The notes under the pieces: model-generated | Told to the model about the DNA's origin: nothing | The model's input: the letters and a program-made list of their open reading frames with translations, nothing else | Database searches by the model: none | Made by a program: the position numbers and the translations under genes | Source of the DNA: Nocardia aurea | GTDB taxonomy: Bacteria > Actinomycetota > Actinomycetes > Mycobacteriales > Mycobacteriaceae | Assembly: GCF_003123685.1 (NCBI RefSeq) | Contig: NZ_QCYJ01000099.1 | Coordinates: forward strand, 1-64,000 | Reading direction: 5' to 3' | DNA length: 64,000 nt | Shown: one piece after another, positions 1 to 8,362 of the stretch | Layout of the letters: each line of letters opens with the position of its first letter | Position numbering within the stretch: the first letter of the stretch is position 1

Positions 1-159
1 GCCCGACCCCGCGACATCCACATCGTCCCCGAACTCCCCAAAACCCGCAGCGGCAAAATCATGCGCCGACTCCTGCGCGACATCGCCGAAGGACGCCAAC
101 TCGGCGACACCTCCACCCTCGTCGACCCCACCGTCTTCGAATCCATCGCCCGCGGGTGA
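1..159 (+). CDS. acs: Acetyl-CoA synthetase, C-terminal end (partial)
   Basis: The first 52 codons, open at the window edge, give the extreme C-terminus of an acyl/acetyl-CoA synthetase of the ANL superfamily. The block PELPKTRSGKIMRRLLRDIA is the hallmark C-terminal motif, in which the lysine of SGK is the catalytic residue that is regulated by acetylation in this family. It is followed by the usual GDTSTLVDPTVFESI tail. The enzyme would activate acetate to acetyl-CoA via acetyl-AMP. The N-terminal ~600 residues lie outside the window, so substrate choice (acetate versus propionate) cannot be settled here. Confidence 0.9.
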   Translation, partial: ARPRDIHIVPELPKTRSGKIMRRLLRDIAEGRQLGDTSTLVDPTVFESIARG

Positions 160-232
160 TCCGTCACGCGGACCCGGCTGCGATGAGGGGGCCGGGTCCG
201 CGCGATCGGTACCCCCACTTCCGACGAACGGA

Positions 233-251
233 CTACTATTGGCTGTAGTAG
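233..251. promoter_or_regulatory. Dyad overlapping a probable -10 upstream of the SRPBCC gene
   Basis: CTACTA and TAGTAG form a perfect inverted repeat with a 7-base spacer. The left arm overlaps TACTAT, a plausible -10 hexamer, about 30 bases before the ATG at 271. The arrangement is what an operator at a promoter would look like; no regulator is identified. Confidence 0.4.
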
Positions 252-270
252 ACGAGTGGGGAGTTCTCGT

Positions 271-714
271 ATGGAAACCATCACTGTCGAACGCGTGATC
301 GACGCACCGATCGACCGGGTCTTCGAATGGCTGTCCGTCGCAAGCAATTACACCCGAACACCGATCGTGCTGCGGGAGCGGCTGGTTCGACCCGGCACGG
401 ACGCGCCCTACGGGGAGGGCGCGGTCCGCGTACTGATCTGGGTCATCGGGCGGTTCCGCGAACGCATCACCGCGTATCGACCGCCACACGAATTCGAGTA
501 CCTGGTCGAGCACAGTTTTCCGCCCTCGCGCCACGAGGGCGGGAAACTCACCTTCACCGAGGTCGACGGTGGCACGTCGGTCGTATGGACCACCGTGGCC
601 GAGGTGCGACTGCCCTTCGGCTCGGGCGTCGTCACCCGGACAGTGGTGAAGCCGGTGATCTCGTACATCTTCCACAGGGTGCTCGCCGCCGCGGACCGAG
701 ACCTGCGCACCTGA
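271..714 (+). CDS. SRPBCC (START-like) family protein
   Basis: A 147-residue protein of the SRPBCC/polyketide cyclase fold. The N-terminal ITVERVIDAPIDRVFEWL is the typical first strand plus helix, and the rest alternates hydrophobic strands before a C-terminal amphipathic helix. These proteins bind a small hydrophobic ligand in a deep cavity; the ligand cannot be named. The ATG at 271 is preferred to the GTG at 256 because GGGGAG lies about 8 bases before the ATG. It is monocistronic, between the synthetase tail and a secreted hydrolase. Confidence 0.75.
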   Translation: METITVERVIDAPIDRVFEWLSVASNYTRTPIVLRERLVRPGTDAPYGEGAVRVLIWVIGRFRERITAYRPPHEFEYLVEHSFPPSRHEGGKLTFTEVDGGTSVVWTTVAEVRLPFGSGVVTRTVVKPVISYIFHRVLAAADRDLRT

Positions 715-826
715 CACCTGTCGGGAGACTCGCCGACGCCGTCGAAATGTAACGACAACATTGCTGTCGACGGCTCGAGACCGGCGATACTGCCTTGGGC
801 GGTCCGGCACGGACTACCGTTGCGCT

Positions 827-2410
827 ATGACGCGACGCCTCGGCGCGGTAGCCATGATCTCCCTGTTCGCCCTGGTAGTGGGCTGTGCGGCGCCCGAAGA
901 CAACGACGCCGCCACCACTTCCACCACCGTGGCCACCGGGCAGGTGCCGCCGAATCGGGTGGTCGGACTGGCGCTGCCGGACAACGCCGTGGAGGTTGCC
1001 GTAGGTCGACTGGACGGCCTGGTCGAATCGCTGATGACCGAATCCGGCATCCCGGGGATGGCGGTGGCCGTCGTCCACGGCGGGAAGACCGTGTACAGCA
1101 AGGGGTTCGGTGTGCGCGCGGCGGGCGGGACCGAACGCGTCGACGCCGACACCGTGTTCCAGCTGGCCTCGGTGTCGAAATCCGTGGCGGCGACGGTGGT
1201 CGCGCACCAGGTGGGGACCGGATCGGTGGAGTGGGAGACCCCCATCGTGTCGAAATTGCCGTGGTTCGCACTCGGCGATCCGTACGTGACGGCGAATGTC
1301 ACCGTCGGCGACATGTTCTCCCACCGCAGCGGGCTGCCCGATCACGCGGGCGACCGCCTGGAGGATATGGGGTTCGACCGTCGGCAGGTGCTGGAGAAAT
1401 TGCGGCTCGAACCGCTGGCCCCCTTCCGGATCACCTACCAGTACACCAATTTCGGTGTGACCGCCGCGGCGGAGGCTGTCGCGACGGCGGCGGGCACCGA
1501 CTGGGCGCGACTGTCGAACGACACCGTCTACGCGCCGCTCGGCATGACATCGACCAGCTCGCGTTTCGCCGATTTCGTCGCCCGACCGAACCGGGCCGTC
1601 GGTCACATGTCGGTCGACGGGCGCTGGGTCGCCCAGGCCGTCCGCGATCCCGATCCACAGTCGCCCGCGGGCGGTGTCAGTTCCTCGGTCAACGATATGA
1701 CCCGGTGGCTGACGATGCTGCTCGGGCGGGGAAAGTTCGAGAACACGACCGTCGCGCCCGAGCAGGCGCTGCTGCCCGCGATCACCCCGCAGATCATCTC
1801 CGCCCCCGCCACCGCTCCCGACGCGCGGGCGGGGTTCTACGGATTCGGCTACAACGTCTCGACCACCTCGGCCGGACGCGTCACCTACAGCCATTCCGGG
1901 GCCTTCGCCCTCGGGGCGGCCACGAATTTCCTGGTGATACCGTCCGCCGACGTGGCGATCGTGGCGCTGACCAATGCCGCGCCGATCGGCGTGCCCGAGA
2001 CGTTGACGGCCGAATTCGCCGACATCCTGCAATACGGCGAGGTCCGCGAGGACTGGCGCGCCCTGTACCGGGACGCCTTCGCGGGAATGGATCAGCCCGA
2101 AGGCGATCTGGTCGGCGCACCGGCACCGGCGAATCCCGCGCCGCCGCGGCCATTGGCCTCCTACGTCGGAAAGTACGCCAACGACTACTGGGGACCGGCC
2201 ACCGTCACCGACAACGCGGGCACGCTGACATTGACGATCGGCCCCGCGAACCGGACCTACCCGTTGAAGCACCGCGACGGCGACACCTTCACCTTCGAAT
2301 TGCTGGGCGAGAACGCCCCGCCGGGCACCATCTCCCGGGCTGCCTTCGCCGGCGACACCATGACCGCGGAGTATTTCGACGAGGAAGGACTCGGCGTCTT
2401 CCGGCGCTGA
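827..2410 (+). CDS. Beta-lactamase-family serine hydrolase, lipoprotein
   Basis: A 527-residue exported serine hydrolase of the class C beta-lactamase/penicillin-binding-protein family. Starting at the ATG at 827 gives a clean signal peptide with a lipobox (VVGC, Cys20), so it should be anchored to the outer face of the membrane. Visible catalytic motifs are SVSK (Ser115, Lys118), YTN (Tyr206, Asn208) and HSG (356-358). After about residue 400 comes an extra C-terminal beta-rich domain, as in family members with a lipocalin-like tail (DUF3471). The longer upstream reading frame would bury the signal peptide and is rejected. Substrate (peptide, ester or beta-lactam) is unknown. A short dyad CGACA/TGTCG lies at 753-769. 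Confidence 0.85.
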   Translation: MTRRLGAVAMISLFALVVGCAAPEDNDAATTSTTVATGQVPPNRVVGLALPDNAVEVAVGRLDGLVESLMTESGIPGMAVAVVHGGKTVYSKGFGVRAAGGTERVDADTVFQLASVSKSVAATVVAHQVGTGSVEWETPIVSKLPWFALGDPYVTANVTVGDMFSHRSGLPDHAGDRLEDMGFDRRQVLEKLRLEPLAPFRITYQYTNFGVTAAAEAVATAAGTDWARLSNDTVYAPLGMTSTSSRFADFVARPNRAVGHMSVDGRWVAQAVRDPDPQSPAGGVSSSVNDMTRWLTMLLGRGKFENTTVAPEQALLPAITPQIISAPATAPDARAGFYGFGYNVSTTSAGRVTYSHSGAFALGAATNFLVIPSADVAIVALTNAAPIGVPETLTAEFADILQYGEVREDWRALYRDAFAGMDQPEGDLVGAPAPANPAPPRPLASYVGKYANDYWGPATVTDNAGTLTLTIGPANRTYPLKHRDGDTFTFELLGENAPPGTISRAAFAGDTMTAEYFDEEGLGVFRR

Positions 2411-2522
2411 GGCGCCCCGGCTCGGACAACACCGCATCGCTTCCGGTTCCACGGTTTACCGGTAGCGGATTGCTATGGTCACAGGTATCAGTGACCGGCG
2501 GCAGCTGAGGTGGAGGACGCGA

Positions 2523-4586
2523 GTGGCTCCGAAACGTTGTTCGGCCAGGAGTTTTCGGGTGGTGCTGGGAACGGCGCTCGCGGTGGTCGTCACCGCCGGA
2601 CTGGCGATGAGCGCGACACGCGCGCCCGCACCGGCGCTGACCTCCTCGGTCGAGGAGTGGACCGCACTGCACGACGGACCGCAGCCCTTCCCCGATATCC
2701 GTATCGAATCCGACGTGCCGATCACCATGAACGACGGCGTCGTGCTCAAGGCCAACGTGTACCGGCCCGTCGACGCGGCGGGCCGCACTCCCGAGACGCC
2801 GATGCCCGCGCTGGTCACCATGACGCCCTACACCAAACTCATGGCCAACCTCATCGACTCGGCGCTGGCGGTGCCCGGATTGCAACCGCTCACCGTCGAC
2901 CTGGCGAACCGATTCAATCTGTCCGGCACCCCCATCAGCGGTTTCGGTGATCTGCTGCACGCCTTGGACGGCGGCACGGTGCAGACGGTGCTCGGCGTCG
3001 ATCGGAAACTGGTGCGCAGCGGCTACACGCTCGTCGTCGTCGACGTGCGCGGCACCGGATTCTCGCAGGGCGCGTGGGACACCCTGGGCGCCCGCGAACA
3101 ACTCGACACCCGCGAGGTGATCGAGTGGGCGGCGCGCCAGAGCTGGTCGGACGGAAATGTCGGCATGACCGGCGGCTCCTACGCGGGCATCAACCAACTC
3201 CGGGCCGCCGAGGACGCGCCGCCGCCGCTGAAGGCCATCTTCCCCGTCGTTCCCGGTAGCGACCTCATGCGCGACGTGGTCGCTCCCGGCGGCGGTGTCG
3301 GAGCCACCTTCCTGCCGATGTGGCTCAATTCGATCAACCGCGCCAAGATGGTGCCCGACGTGTCGTCGATGCTGCGCGGCACCTTCGACTGGGCATGGCT
3401 CGACGAGCGCGTCTCCGACCCGTTGACCAATTACGATCTGCTCGTCCAGGCACTGACCACACCGGCCATGGACGAGATGCAGCCCGAACTGGAATCGGCG
3501 CTGGACGAATCGAGCGCGTTCCGGCAGGGCATTCTCGGGCGTCCGGAGCGAATCACGGTGCCCACCTTCGTCTACGGAGGTTGGCACGATATCTTCGCCA
3601 ACAGCGCGACCACGATCTACAACGCGATTCCACTGCCCGCCGCACCGCCCGCCGGTGGTGCGATGAAGAAACTCGTCGTCGGGAACACCTACCACGCCAA
3701 TCCCGGCGCGGGCACCGGCGTCGCGGGCGCACCGCCCCGGCTGGACGTGCTGCAACGCGCCTGGCTGGACCACTGGCTCAAGGGAATCGACAACGGTATC
3801 GACGACTTCGGTCCGGTGGTGGTCTGGGAGCAGGGCGGAAGCTGGGTCACACTGCCCGAATTCCCGCAGCCCGGCGTCACCCACCGCCGCGTCTACCTGT
3901 CGCCCGACGCCAGCGCGACCACGACCGCCAGCCTGCACGACGGATCGCTCACCGCGACCGCTCCCGCCGCCGCGCGCACTCTCACCGTCGCACCCGGACT
4001 GTCCAACGCGTGTTCGCGCGACGCGGCCCAGGGATCGGCGGGTATCGCATCCGCACTCGACGTGTGCGCCAAGGATTCCCGCGTCGCGGAGACCGACGCG
4101 CTCACCTTCACCAGCGCTCCGGTGGCCGCCGACACGGTGATCTCGGGCCCGATCAACGCCCACCTCACGACCGTCTACGACACCACCGACGGCTACTGGA
4201 GCGTCACCGTCAACGACGTCGCGCCCGACGGCACCTCCACCGTGCTGAGCACCGGCCAGCTGACCGCGTCGATGCGCGCGATCGACGAGACGAGGAGCAC
4301 CCGTTCGGCCAACGGCGATCTCACCACGCCGTTCAACCCGATCACCGCGGCGAGCCACCTGCCCGTTGTCCCCGGCGAACCGGTCGCACTCGATATCGCC
4401 GTCATCCCCACCCAGGCGGTACTGCGCCCCGGCCACCGTCTGCGCGTCGACGTCTTCGCCGCCAACGCGCCCAAGGCCGTGCCATTCCGGCCACTGCTCA
4501 ACGCCTCCGAACTGAAACCCCAGCATCTGCTGCTGGACCCGAACGCGCCGAGTTTCCTCAATATCCCGACCGATCGACCGCTGTAG
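2523..4586 (+). CDS. Secreted CocE/NonD family X-Pro dipeptidyl-peptidase-like hydrolase
   Basis: A 687-residue alpha/beta hydrolase with the CocE/X-prolyl dipeptidyl aminopeptidase architecture: signal sequence (about residues 10-35), alpha/beta-hydrolase domain, and a C-terminal jelly-roll domain (PepX_C). The nucleophile elbow GGSYAG places Ser219; Asp356 in GGWHDIF and His391 in NTYHANPG fit the remaining triad. GTG at 2523 is chosen because GGAGG sits 6 bases before it; the upstream ATG has no site. The family cleaves amide or ester bonds, including X-Pro peptides and drug esters; the actual substrate is not predictable. It follows the serine hydrolase in the same direction with a 112-base gap. 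Confidence 0.85.
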   Translation: MAPKRCSARSFRVVLGTALAVVVTAGLAMSATRAPAPALTSSVEEWTALHDGPQPFPDIRIESDVPITMNDGVVLKANVYRPVDAAGRTPETPMPALVTMTPYTKLMANLIDSALAVPGLQPLTVDLANRFNLSGTPISGFGDLLHALDGGTVQTVLGVDRKLVRSGYTLVVVDVRGTGFSQGAWDTLGAREQLDTREVIEWAARQSWSDGNVGMTGGSYAGINQLRAAEDAPPPLKAIFPVVPGSDLMRDVVAPGGGVGATFLPMWLNSINRAKMVPDVSSMLRGTFDWAWLDERVSDPLTNYDLLVQALTTPAMDEMQPELESALDESSAFRQGILGRPERITVPTFVYGGWHDIFANSATTIYNAIPLPAAPPAGGAMKKLVVGNTYHANPGAGTGVAGAPPRLDVLQRAWLDHWLKGIDNGIDDFGPVVVWEQGGSWVTLPEFPQPGVTHRRVYLSPDASATTTASLHDGSLTATAPAAARTLTVAPGLSNACSRDAAQGSAGIASALDVCAKDSRVAETDALTFTSAPVAADTVISGPINAHLTTVYDTTDGYWSVTVNDVAPDGTSTVLSTGQLTASMRAIDETRSTRSANGDLTTPFNPITAASHLPVVPGEPVALDIAVIPTQAVLRPGHRLRVDVFAANAPKAVPFRPLLNASELKPQHLLLDPNAPSFLNIPTDRPL

Positions 4587-4591
4587 TCGCC

Positions 4592-4774
4592 GTGGCTGTC
4601 GGTCACCCGGTCGGCGGAAAGCGCGCCTTCCTCACCACCGTCGCGGTGGTGATCATCGCGTGCGCCGTGCACTACGGCAGCGGCGACGACCATTCCGGGA
4701 TCGCGATCGCCTGCGCGGGGGTGGCGGTGCTGGCGATCTTCGAACTGGTGGTCAGGATGGGCCGACGCGGCTGA
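4592..4774 (+). CDS. Small hydrophobic protein
   Basis: A 60-residue ORF starting with GTG five bases after the CocE-like stop, so probably co-transcribed with it. Two hydrophobic segments (about residues 13-25 and 34-52, separated by HYGSGDDHSG) would make a hairpin membrane protein ending in basic RMGRRG. No family is recognised. The call rests on position, composition and length only. Confidence 0.5.
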   Translation: MAVGHPVGGKRAFLTTVAVVIIACAVHYGSGDDHSGIAIACAGVAVLAIFELVVRMGRRG

Positions 4775-4859
4775 GCGTGCCGCCCTGGTCGCGGACGGCG
4801 CGAACAGCGGTACGGCGTCGATCGAGTCGGCTCGAGCGCCCTCCGGTGGCGCATATCGG

Positions 4860-5633
4860 TCAGAACGGGGTCGTGTCCAACCATCGGTCGAAAACAGCTG
4901 TATCGCCGTAGATTTCGAGGCCCGGATCGTCGGTGGGGATTCGCCGCAGGATAACGAGCAGCAGCGCCACTGCGGTGCCGCGCAGGGCGACAGCGCCTTT
5001 GGCGTGGCCGTGATCCCATTCGATGCCGGTTCCCGCACCGCGGACGGTCCACTCGCCCACGGCGTCGAGACCGGGATCGGTGGCGTGCAGATGCAGCGTC
5101 GCACCGTCGGGTAGGACAGGAACGGGACTGCCGACCAGGGCGGTTTCGAGCAGGCCGAGCCATTCGGAGATGGCGTCGGCGGCGAGTTCGGGACTCAACG
5201 TGACCTCGCGGCCCAGGGCGAGCAGGGCGTCCGCGCGGTGCACGGTGGCCTCGTGCAGTCGACGCCGGATCCACCACTCGGCCGGTCGCGGCGGGCCGAA
5301 CGGCGTCCAGATCTCGACATCGCCGCCGGTCCGGTCGACCGCGTCCAGTACCAGCCGGGCGCTGTCGCTCAGCCACTTCGCGGCGGCGTCGGGTTCCTTG
5401 GGCATCGCGCCGTCGGGGACCGCGCGGAAATCGATGCGTTCGGTGGCGCGATCGGTGATCATCGCGGCGGCCCAGCGATGGCCGCGACCGACGTGGGTCA
5501 TCAGATTGGCGAGCGACCAGCCGGGGCAGGCCGGAATCGGCGTGGCGGGATCGGCGGTCCGCATCAGTTCGGCGAGCGAGTCGGTCTCGGCGGGCAACGC
5601 CGCCCGATAGGCAGCCATGAGGGATGTCGTCAC
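4860..5633 (-). CDS. Maleylpyruvate isomerase / DinB-like mycothiol-dependent family protein
   Basis: About 257 residues of the TIGR03083 type (DinB-like four-helix domain plus C-terminal domain). The conserved N-terminal segment CPGWSLANLMTHVGRGHRWA contains the PGW motif and the His of the metal-binding triad. Actinobacterial members use mycothiol, as maleylpyruvate isomerase does, or are uncharacterised paralogues. The start is uncertain: GTG at 5633 or ATG at 5618, neither with a strong ribosome site. It is convergent with the small hydrophobic gene. A specific reaction is not assigned. Confidence 0.7.
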   Translation of the reverse strand: MTTSLMAAYRAALPAETDSLAELMRTADPATPIPACPGWSLANLMTHVGRGHRWAAAMITDRATERIDFRAVPDGAMPKEPDAAAKWLSDSARLVLDAVDRTGGDVEIWTPFGPPRPAEWWIRRRLHEATVHRADALLALGREVTLSPELAADAISEWLGLLETALVGSPVPVLPDGATLHLHATDPGLDAVGEWTVRGAGTGIEWDHGHAKGAVALRGTAVALLLVILRRIPTDDPGLEIYGDTAVFDRWLDTTPF

Positions 5634-5880
5634 CGAAACGACACTATCCCTGCCGATTCCGGCGGGCACCCCGGCATCGGGTCGCCGTGCGCGCCCGCGC
5701 GGTGCCCGTCACGCGAATGACCGGGCCGACACGGCGACACGCCGAACGGAGATGGTCGAAATTCGATCTGAACCTGCGGACGCGCTGTCCCGTTGTCAGT
5801 CTGAACAGCGATACCGGCCAGCGTCGAGTCCGGGGATCGCTCGGCCGTGTACGGAATCGGCCGACAATCGAGGAGATCCA

Positions 5881-6558
5881 ATGAAACGTCTCGGGCCATG
5901 GCTCACCCTCGGGGTGGTCGCCGTCCTCGGCCTCATCCTGCTCAGCGTCAACATGTCCAAGGACACCGCACCGACGGCCGCGCAGCCGACCGCGACACCC
6001 GCGGCGGCGACCACGACCGTCGCCCCGGCGTCGAGCACTGCCGCCGCACCGCCGACGACAGCCGCTCCCGCGCCGGGCGCGTTCCCGGCACAGGCGGATT
6101 ACGTCGGCAAGATCGCACCGGCCACCGGTGGCACGCTCACCCTGGAGATCACCGTCGAGGGCGATCGGGCGGTCGCCTACCTGTGCGACGGCGCGTCGGT
6201 CGAATCCTGGCTGCGTGGCAGCGCGGTGAACGGTCGCCTCCAGCTGACCGGGAAGAACGACGCGACACTCGACGGCGCCGCCACCGGCTCCGGGGTCGGG
6301 GGCAGCGTCAGCGTCGCGGGCAAGCGGTGGGATTACACCGCCGCACCCGTGACCCCGCCCGCCGGGCTCTACGTCTACTCCGACAACGGAGTACGGCAGA
6401 GCTGGATCGTGGACTCCTCCGGTGCGGTGACCGGCGTGCAGCGCGCCGCCGACGGCGCCACCTCCCCCGCACCCGCCCTCGCGTCGGACGCGACGGCGCT
6501 GGTCGGCGGCAAGAAGATCACGGCGAACAAAGTGAGCGGTGGCGACGATGTCGGCTGA
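5881..6558 (+). CDS. Membrane-anchored secreted protein, first gene of the Rieske set
   Basis: A 225-residue protein starting at ATG 5881, preceded by GAGGAG. Residues 7-25 are a single membrane anchor or uncleaved signal, followed by a Thr/Ala/Pro-rich linker (about 30-66) and a compact beta-rich extracellular domain (about 72-190). Only one cysteine is seen in that domain (YLCDG). Its 3' end overlaps the next gene by 11 bases, so it is translationally coupled to the membrane protein and probably belongs to the same complex as the Rieske protein. No family is recognised with confidence. Confidence 0.7.
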   Translation: MKRLGPWLTLGVVAVLGLILLSVNMSKDTAPTAAQPTATPAAATTTVAPASSTAAAPPTTAAPAPGAFPAQADYVGKIAPATGGTLTLEITVEGDRAVAYLCDGASVESWLRGSAVNGRLQLTGKNDATLDGAATGSGVGGSVSVAGKRWDYTAAPVTPPAGLYVYSDNGVRQSWIVDSSGAVTGVQRAADGATSPAPALASDATALVGGKKITANKVSGGDDVG

Positions 6559-7123
6559 GAACACCCTGCCCGGTCCCGGAACTCGTTCCGCCACACCGGC
6601 GCTCGCCATCGTGGTGGCGGTATTGATCGGCGCGGCCGTCGCGGTCGCGCTCGGCGTGTACGGCAAGGTGCACGATCCGCGGTTCTTCTCGATCAATGTC
6701 GCGGGTTTCTCCAGCCCGACCGCGGTGAAATCCTGGCTCGCCACCCTGGCGGCGGCGCTGGCCGTCTTCCAATTCGGTTCGGCCCTGGCCATGTACGGCA
6801 AGATCCCCGGGATCGGCTCACCCCGGTGGCTCGGGCCCGCGCACGTCTGGTCGGGACGGCTCGCCGTCGTGGCGACCGTGCCGGTCGCGGTGCACTGCCT
6901 GTACGCGTTGGGTTTTCAGGATTACGAGCCCCGCGTGCTGTGGCATTCGCTGCTCGGCTGCTTCTTCTACGGCGCGTTCGTCACCAAGATGCTGTTGCTC
7001 ACCCGCAAGGGCCTGCCCGGTTGGGCGCTCCCCCTGGCGGGCGGCCTGGTCCTGACCGGCCTCATCGGCATCTGGCTCACCTCCGCGCTGTGGTTCTTCC
7101 AGAACAACGGCATCATCTTCTGA
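6548..7123 (+). CDS. DUF6529-like multi-helix membrane protein with haem-like histidines
   Basis: A 191-residue integral membrane protein with about five helices (roughly 17-38, 62-84, 104-122, 132-151, 161-184). Three histidines sit at helix ends: His99 (GPAHVWSGR), His116 (VAVHCLY) and His133 (VLWHSLLG). That spacing resembles haem-binding membrane cytochromes of the ferric-reductase/b561 kind. The start at 6548 is the second of two nearby ATGs. It is sandwiched between a secreted protein (11-base overlap) and a Rieske lipoprotein 13 bases downstream. Seen: helices and His positions. Inferred: haem binding and electron transfer to or from the Rieske centre. The DUF assignment is from memory of similar neighbourhoods. 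Confidence 0.7.
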   Translation: MSAENTLPGPGTRSATPALAIVVAVLIGAAVAVALGVYGKVHDPRFFSINVAGFSSPTAVKSWLATLAAALAVFQFGSALAMYGKIPGIGSPRWLGPAHVWSGRLAVVATVPVAVHCLYALGFQDYEPRVLWHSLLGCFFYGAFVTKMLLLTRKGLPGWALPLAGGLVLTGLIGIWLTSALWFFQNNGIIF

Positions 7124-7136
7124 TCGGAACTCCCCC

Positions 7137-7574
7137 ATGAACAACAGCACGACCGACAACCTCGATCGCCGCACCGTGGTCGCCGGTGCGGGCATCCTCG
7201 CCGCCGCCACCGCCCTGACCGCCTGCTCCACCTACGGGGAAACCGCCACCCCACCCCCCGCCACCGCCGCACCTCCCGCCCAGCCCGGCGGCCCCGCCAA
7301 TGCCCTCGCCAAAACCGCCGACATCCCCGTCGGCGGCGGCGTGATCGTCGGCGGCACCGTGGTCACCCAACCCACCGCGGGCACCTTCGTCGGCCTCGAC
7401 AGCACCTGCACCCACGCCGGCTGCAAAGTCACCAAGATCACCGCCGGCGCCCTCGAGTGCGTATGCCACGGCAGCAAATTCGGCCTCGACGGCTCTGTCG
7501 TCACCGGCCCCGCGAAACGCCCCCTCGCCACGAAACCCGTCCGCGTCGAGGGTGACTCGATAGTCAGCGGCTGA
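7137..7574 (+). CDS. Tat-exported Rieske [2Fe-2S] lipoprotein
   Basis: A 145-residue Rieske protein. The N-terminus carries a twin-arginine motif (LDRRTVV, Arg11-Arg12) and a lipobox (LTAC, Cys30), so a folded iron-sulfur protein is predicted to be exported by Tat and lipid-anchored. A Pro/Ala linker (38-58) leads to the Rieske fold with CTHAGC (Cys91, His93, Cys96) and CVCHGSKF (Cys108, Cys110, His111). Cys91/His93/Cys108/His111 are the cluster ligands and Cys96-Cys110 the disulfide, the pattern of high-potential Rieske proteins. It ends the three-gene set with the membrane protein; the 95-bp palindrome follows and probably terminates transcription. Confidence 0.9.
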   Translation: MNNSTTDNLDRRTVVAGAGILAAATALTACSTYGETATPPPATAAPPAQPGGPANALAKTADIPVGGGVIVGGTVVTQPTAGTFVGLDSTCTHAGCKVTKITAGALECVCHGSKFGLDGSVVTGPAKRPLATKPVRVEGDSIVSG

Positions 7575-7664
7575 CCCCGGCGGCCCCGGCACACGCCCTC
7601 GGCACACCTCCACCCCCACCCGACAACAATTCGCCCCCACCCGGGAGCGAGCCCGACGAGCGAC

Positions 7665-7758
7665 GGTTCGCGGCCGTCTCGCGTCCGAGCGGTCGAAGCG
7701 CATGCGACGCGGTCGCGAGTCTCGACCGCTCGGACGCGAGACATCAAGGCCGCGAACC
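7665..7758. repeat. 94-base palindromic intergenic element, copy 1
   Basis: Nested inverted repeats: outer arms 7665-7675 and 7748-7758 (GGTTCGCGGCC / GGCCGCGAACC), inner 21-base arms 7676-7696 and 7722-7742 (GTCTCGCGTCCGAGCGGTCGA and its complement), with a 25-base centre. The same element recurs inverted at 18372-18466. It lies between the convergent Rieske and VOC genes, so it can act as a two-way terminator. The region 7575-7664 holds no gene. Confidence 0.85.
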
Positions 7759-7787
7759 ACGCCGCGCCAGCGGCCGATATCACGACC

Positions 7788-8249
7788 TCACCCGAACATA
7801 TCCGCCATTCGCCGGTCCATCTCCTCCGGCGACACATCCTCCACGTGCGTGGCCACCGTCCACCGGTGCCCCCACGGATCCTCGAACGTCCCGCTGCGAT
7901 CACCGTAGAACTGGTCGGTCATGGGAGTGAGTTCCCTCCCGCCTCCGGCCAGCGCGGCGGCGAACGCCGCGTCGGCGTCGGCCACGTAGACGTGCAGGTT
8001 CACCGGTGTGCCGCCGACCGTCTTCGGGTCGAGGAATTCCATGTCGGGTGCGGGGTCGCCGAGCATGATGACCGACTCGCCCAGCGTCAATTCGCAATGC
8101 GCGATCTTGCCGTCGGGACGCGGCATCCGCATTCGTTCGACGGCTCCGAATACGGTTTTGTAGTAATCGATGGCGTCGGCGGCTCCGTCGACCGCCAGCC
8201 CGGGGGAGACCACCGGATATCCATCGGGAACTGGTTTGACAGTCGGCAT
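7788..8249 (-). CDS. VOC family (PhnB/glyoxalase-like) protein
   Basis: A 153-residue vicinal-oxygen-chelate protein of the PhnB-like type. It begins with VSPGLAVDGAADAIDYYKTVFGA, shows two beta-alpha-beta-beta-beta modules, and carries CELTLGESVIMLGD and the closing DPWGHRWTVATHVEDVSPEEM, diagnostic of this subfamily. Such proteins may bind metal or small molecules; many have no known reaction. It is monocistronic, convergent with the Rieske gene across the palindromic element. ATG at 8249 is the only good start. Confidence 0.85.
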   Translation of the reverse strand: MPTVKPVPDGYPVVSPGLAVDGAADAIDYYKTVFGAVERMRMPRPDGKIAHCELTLGESVIMLGDPAPDMEFLDPKTVGGTPVNLHVYVADADAAFAAALAGGGRELTPMTDQFYGDRSGTFEDPWGHRWTVATHVEDVSPEEMDRRMADMFG

Positions 8250-8362
8250 GGCAGACCTCCGATCGTGGCGAATATCGGCTCTGTTGCGAGCCTATTCCCC
8301 GTCTGTCTCGGATCGAGGCCTGTTCGACCGAAAGTTCCGCGAATTCTCGATATCGATCGGCG

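Noticed and set aside
632..4526. Long minus-strand frames (606 and 745 codons)
   Set aside because: Antisense to the serine hydrolase and CocE-like genes, which have clear motifs and ribosome sites.
5624..5884. 86-codon plus-strand ORF before the Rieske set
   Set aside because: Arg/Pro-rich, no ribosome site and overlaps the next gene start; likely promoter region only.
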